Shown: piece by piece, positions 61,750-64,000 of the stretch
Position numbering within the stretch: the stretch's first letter is position 1
Layout of the letters: every line of letters starts with the position of its first letter
NCBI GenBank assembly: GCA_949283025.1
Contig: CASDRB010000005.1
Coordinates: forward strand, 87,588 to 151,587
DNA: 64,000 bases
Source of the DNA: an uncultured bacterium
GTDB taxonomy: Bacteria; Bacillota_I; Bacilli_A; RFN20; CAG-826
Direction of reading: 5' to 3'
The notes under the pieces: model-generated
Told to the model about the DNA's origin: nothing
Databases searched by the model: none
Seen by the model: only the letters and a program-made list of their open reading frames with translations
Translations under genes and position numbers: made by a program

Positions 61750-62706
61750 TTATAAAAACCAAATATTGTTCATAAAACCTTTTTCATTTACATCTAGGCC
61801 GTCTTCAGAATAAACGTATGTAGAAATCTCAAAATATGGGCTATCAACAGGAAGAGTAAAAAAAGTTGTTTTAACGCCTGTAAATTTCAAAAAGTCATAT
61901 TCCCAATTTTCATCATACCCCAAACTCCCAGAATTAAATTTTGTACAAGTGTAATTATATTCAAAACATACTGTAAAATAAACTTTAAATTTTTGTCGAA
62001 CACATGGTCTAAATTTTTTTGTTACATTACTATTATTTTCGTAATTGAATTCTCTATTATAATTTAATTCTAAATTCAATGATGTTTCTTGATTTTGCTC
62101 AATAGTTGTTGCTATAGATCCGCCTACTTTCCAAGTTATTGAATTTTCATATTCGGTACCAAAATTAAAAAAATCAAACGAAGTAGCTCGACCTCCGAGC
62201 GTCGTGCCATACGCTTGTGATATTTGCCAATAAAGTTCTGTGCTAATAGAGCTTGCTTCAGCTTTAAATACAGTATAGGAAGTATTTAAATTAATCTCAA
62301 AAGTAATAGAGTTTCCGGGCTCAACTGATTCAGGAAGTAATAAATCATATATGGGAGTGTCAATATAACTATCAAATGTATAAGTATTATATTGGTAAAT
62401 AGGGAACGATTCATAAATTGGATTCTGCCAAGGAGCCCAATTAGATTTATATACAATAAAGTCATCATATTCAATAAAATCAGCATTCTCAACACTCGAA
62501 ATATCTCCTAATTTCAAATCGAAACCATTAGAAAAAGAACGAACATTGTCATTATTCTCATAACCTGATACATCATAATTTGTAATTGGCATTATATAAG
62601 GAGGATTAACGGGGCCAACTACAATACCTGGAGAAATTTGAAAATTTGGAACATTACTGAGCAAAGTTCCGCAAAAGAAAGAAACAAATGCAATATTAAT
62701 AACCAT
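61750..62706 (-). CDS. Secreted or membrane-anchored protein coupled to the MacB-like transporter
   Basis: 318 aa with a hydrophobic N-terminus (MVINIAFVSFFCGTLL) that is probably a signal peptide; a Cys at 12 is not in a clear lipobox. The rest is Tyr/Asn/Phe-rich and beta-strand-like; I do not recognise it. It ends directly at the start of the transporter gene, suggesting it is an external partner or a substrate of that transporter. No clear Shine-Dalgarno sequence before the ATG. Confidence 0.7.
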   Translation of the reverse strand: MVINIAFVSFFCGTLLSNVPNFQISPGIVVGPVNPPYIMPITNYDVSGYENNDNVRSFSNGFDLKLGDISSVENADFIEYDDFIVYKSNWAPWQNPIYESFPIYQYNTYTFDSYIDTPIYDLLLPESVEPGNSITFEINLNTSYTVFKAEASSISTELYWQISQAYGTTLGGRATSFDFFNFGTEYENSITWKVGGSIATTIEQNQETSLNLELNYNREFNYENNSNVTKKFRPCVRQKFKVYFTVCFEYNYTCTKFNSGSLGYDENWEYDFLKFTGVKTTFFTLPVDSPYFEISTYVYSEDGLDVNEKGFMNNIWFL

Positions 62707-62802
62707 AAGAAACTCTTGTTTATTATTTTAATATAAATACACTGATGAGGCAAGATCTCACAAATTAATAACACGAAATAAATACTAAGTATTTATATCT
62801 AT

Positions 62803-62832
62803 AAAAAAGACATCTATTTTAACAAGATGTCT
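62803..62832 (-). terminator. Terminator after tRNA-Thr
   Basis: On the minus strand AGACATCT (62832-62825), 9-nt loop, AGATGTCT (62815-62808), then six T. Confidence 0.92.
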
Positions 62833-62844
62833 CGTAAATTCAGA

Positions 62845-62918
62845 TGGTGCCCCATCGCAGAATCGAACTACGAATAGATCCTTACCATGGATCCGTTATG
62901 CCATTTAACTAATGGGGC
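62845..62918 (-). tRNA. tRNA-Thr (anticodon GGT), CCA encoded
   Basis: On the minus strand a full cloverleaf: acceptor GCCCCAT/ATGGGGC, D stem GTTA/TAAC, anticodon stem GATCC/GGATC with loop ATGGTAA (anticodon GGT), T stem CGTAG/CTGCG with loop TTCGATT, discriminator A and encoded CCA. A -10-like TATAAT lies in the 60-nt gap to rimO, and a terminator follows. Confidence 0.96.
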
Positions 62919-62978
62919 ATCACTTGCTGTTGCAAGCAAAAGTAATTATATAGATATTTAATAATAAATACAATAATT

Positions 62979-64000
62979 TTATTTCTTTTCAATTACTTCT
63001 ATTAATTCACCGCTCAAATCATAAATCAAAGCATTATTAATTTTAACTTTTACATAATCGCCATTTGATAGTTTTTGATGACTCGTAAACATGATTTGAC
63101 CATCGATATCATCAGGGGCATTCCAATAACTTCTTAAAAGATAAAATTCACCTTTTTTCCCTATTACTAAACCATTCATTATCTCGCCGATATGCTTTTT
63201 ATTTTTTTGATAAGAGATGTGGGATTGTGCTTTCATTACTTTATCTAAACGTTCTTTTTTCTTTTTTTCACTTATCTGACCCTTAAAATTATAAGAAGGC
63301 GTATCTTCTTCTTTTGAATAAGAAAAAGCCCCTAAGTGATCAAATTCAACTTCTTGCATAAAATTAATTAATCGATCAACATCATCATTAGTTTCATTTG
63401 GAAAACCGACCATGACAGTTGTCCTTAAAATAGCGTTAGGAACTCTTGATTTTATTTTATTAAATAAATCAAGTAAAAATTGTTTATCGCCGCGTCGATT
63501 CATGTCTTTTAAAATATGAGACTCGCTATGCTGAATAGGGATATCAAAATATGGCGTCAATCGCTCTTCATTTTTAAATAAATCAATTAGTTCATCACTA
63601 ATTTCATCAGGATATAAATACAATAGGCGGATATATTTAAATTCTTTAATTGTCAAAATCTTTTTTAGCAGTTCCTCAATTTTAATTTGATGATATAAAT
63701 CTAAACCGTATTTGGTGGTATCTTGGGCAATCAACACCAATTCTTTTATGCCTATATTTGCTAAATTTAAAGCTTCTTGATAGATATCATCAATTGTTCG
63801 AGAATGCAACGGCCCTCTAATTAAAGGAATAGCGCAATATGTGCAATTATTCGAACACCCTTCCCCAATTTTTAAATAAGCGCTAAAATCAGAAGTACTT
63901 ATTGTCCTTTTTTGATAAGACAATTCTTCGTTTTCATTTGTTAAATTAGGAATAATTGTTTGCACCATTTTTTTAAAATGAGAATAATCATCAATTTTTA
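62979..64000 (-). CDS. rimO: Ribosomal protein S12 methylthiotransferase RimO (5' end beyond the window)
   Basis: The C-terminal 340 codons; the frame is open to the right edge, so the N-terminal UPF0004 domain is not seen. The radical SAM cluster motif CSNNCTYC lies in AYLKIGEGCSNNCTYCAIPL, followed by IRGPLHSR, LVLIAQDTTKYGLDLY (typical of RimO rather than MiaB) and a TRAM domain at the end. It adds a methylthio group to Asp of ribosomal protein S12. tRNA-Thr follows on the same strand. Confidence 0.92.
   Translation of the reverse strand, partial: KIDDYSHFKKMVQTIIPNLTNENEELSYQKRTISTSDFSAYLKIGEGCSNNCTYCAIPLIRGPLHSRTIDDIYQEALNLANIGIKELVLIAQDTTKYGLDLYHQIKIEELLKKILTIKEFKYIRLLYLYPDEISDELIDLFKNEERLTPYFDIPIQHSESHILKDMNRRGDKQFLLDLFNKIKSRVPNAILRTTVMVGFPNETNDDVDRLINFMQEVEFDHLGAFSYSKEEDTPSYNFKGQISEKKKKERLDKVMKAQSHISYQKNKKHIGEIMNGLVIGKKGEFYLLRSYWNAPDDIDGQIMFTSHQKLSNGDYVKVKINNALIYDLSGELIEVIEKK

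Noticed and set aside
1-64000. CRISPR array, prophage or integrated plasmid
   Set aside because: No regularly spaced repeats, integrase, transposase or phage structural gene was seen.

Overview
The window is AT-rich and almost fully packed with bacterial genes using the standard code. It contains no phage, insertion sequence or CRISPR array. Gene content and order point to a low-GC Bacillota, most likely class Bacilli near the Erysipelotrichia/Mollicutes-related lineages. The evidence is a T-box before alaS, alaS-ruvX-DUF1292, comEA-comEC, rnjB-ftsK/spoIIIE, rimP-nusA-ylxR-infB-rbfA and truB-ribF-rpsO-pnp. The metabolism seen is fermentative: AdhE, Rex, several [FeFe]-hydrogenase-type proteins, a pullulanase and a three-gene FAD/NAD glycerol-3-phosphate oxidation set. 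No respiratory chain gene was recognised. The taxonomic placement is inference.

Layout from left to right. 1-7430 (minus strand): a probable redox operon, rex-adhE-APH-fold kinase-(2Fe-2S) protein-sensory hydrogenase-SpoIIE-type phosphatase-group B hydrogenase (cut by the edge). 7516-10584: comEC, comEA, greA. 10671-15176: a CHR-family transporter pair, glmS and glnA. 15189-18712: DUF1292-ruvX-alaS with a T-box. 18804-26740: a frameshifted GNAT gene, mnmA, dtd, rarA, pyrimidine nucleoside phosphorylase, an rRNA m5C methyltransferase and a large lipoprotein. 26811-34493: a tight rnjB-ftsK-acpS-pulA-plsC operon whose RNase J has lost most metal ligands. 34566-37600: the glycerol-3-phosphate set. 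37652-43091: galU, pnp, rpsO, ribF, truB. 43132-45378: a PP-loop tRNA-thiolation/GNAT fusion and a decaying lipoprotein cluster. This block splits the usual rbfA-truB neighbourhood. 45439-50036: rbfA, infB, ylxR, nusA, rimP. 50164-55743: a membrane-anchored FN3-like protein, two CNNM/CBS proteins, ispD, a zinc-ribbon microprotein and a leucine-rich-repeat membrane protein. 56054-62706: two Ig-like lipoproteins (one carrying a secreted metallo-beta-lactamase fold), a MacB-like ABC protein and a secreted protein. 62845-64000: tRNA-Thr(GGT) and partial rimO.

The most interesting signals are these: (1) a structured leader or small RNA at about 55864-55990, whose hairpin loop can pair with a downstream GAGGAG element; (2) a leader before rimP-nusA with a GAAA-capped hairpin and two mutually exclusive hairpins; (3) the catalytically degenerate RNase J; (4) the kinase/phosphatase/sensory-hydrogenase grouping under Rex; (5) the PP-loop/GNAT fusion; (6) a recurring pattern of genes without a Shine-Dalgarno sequence whose -10 box sits 3-12 nt before the start codon, suggesting leaderless transcripts; and (7) frameshifts that all lie in homopolymer runs.
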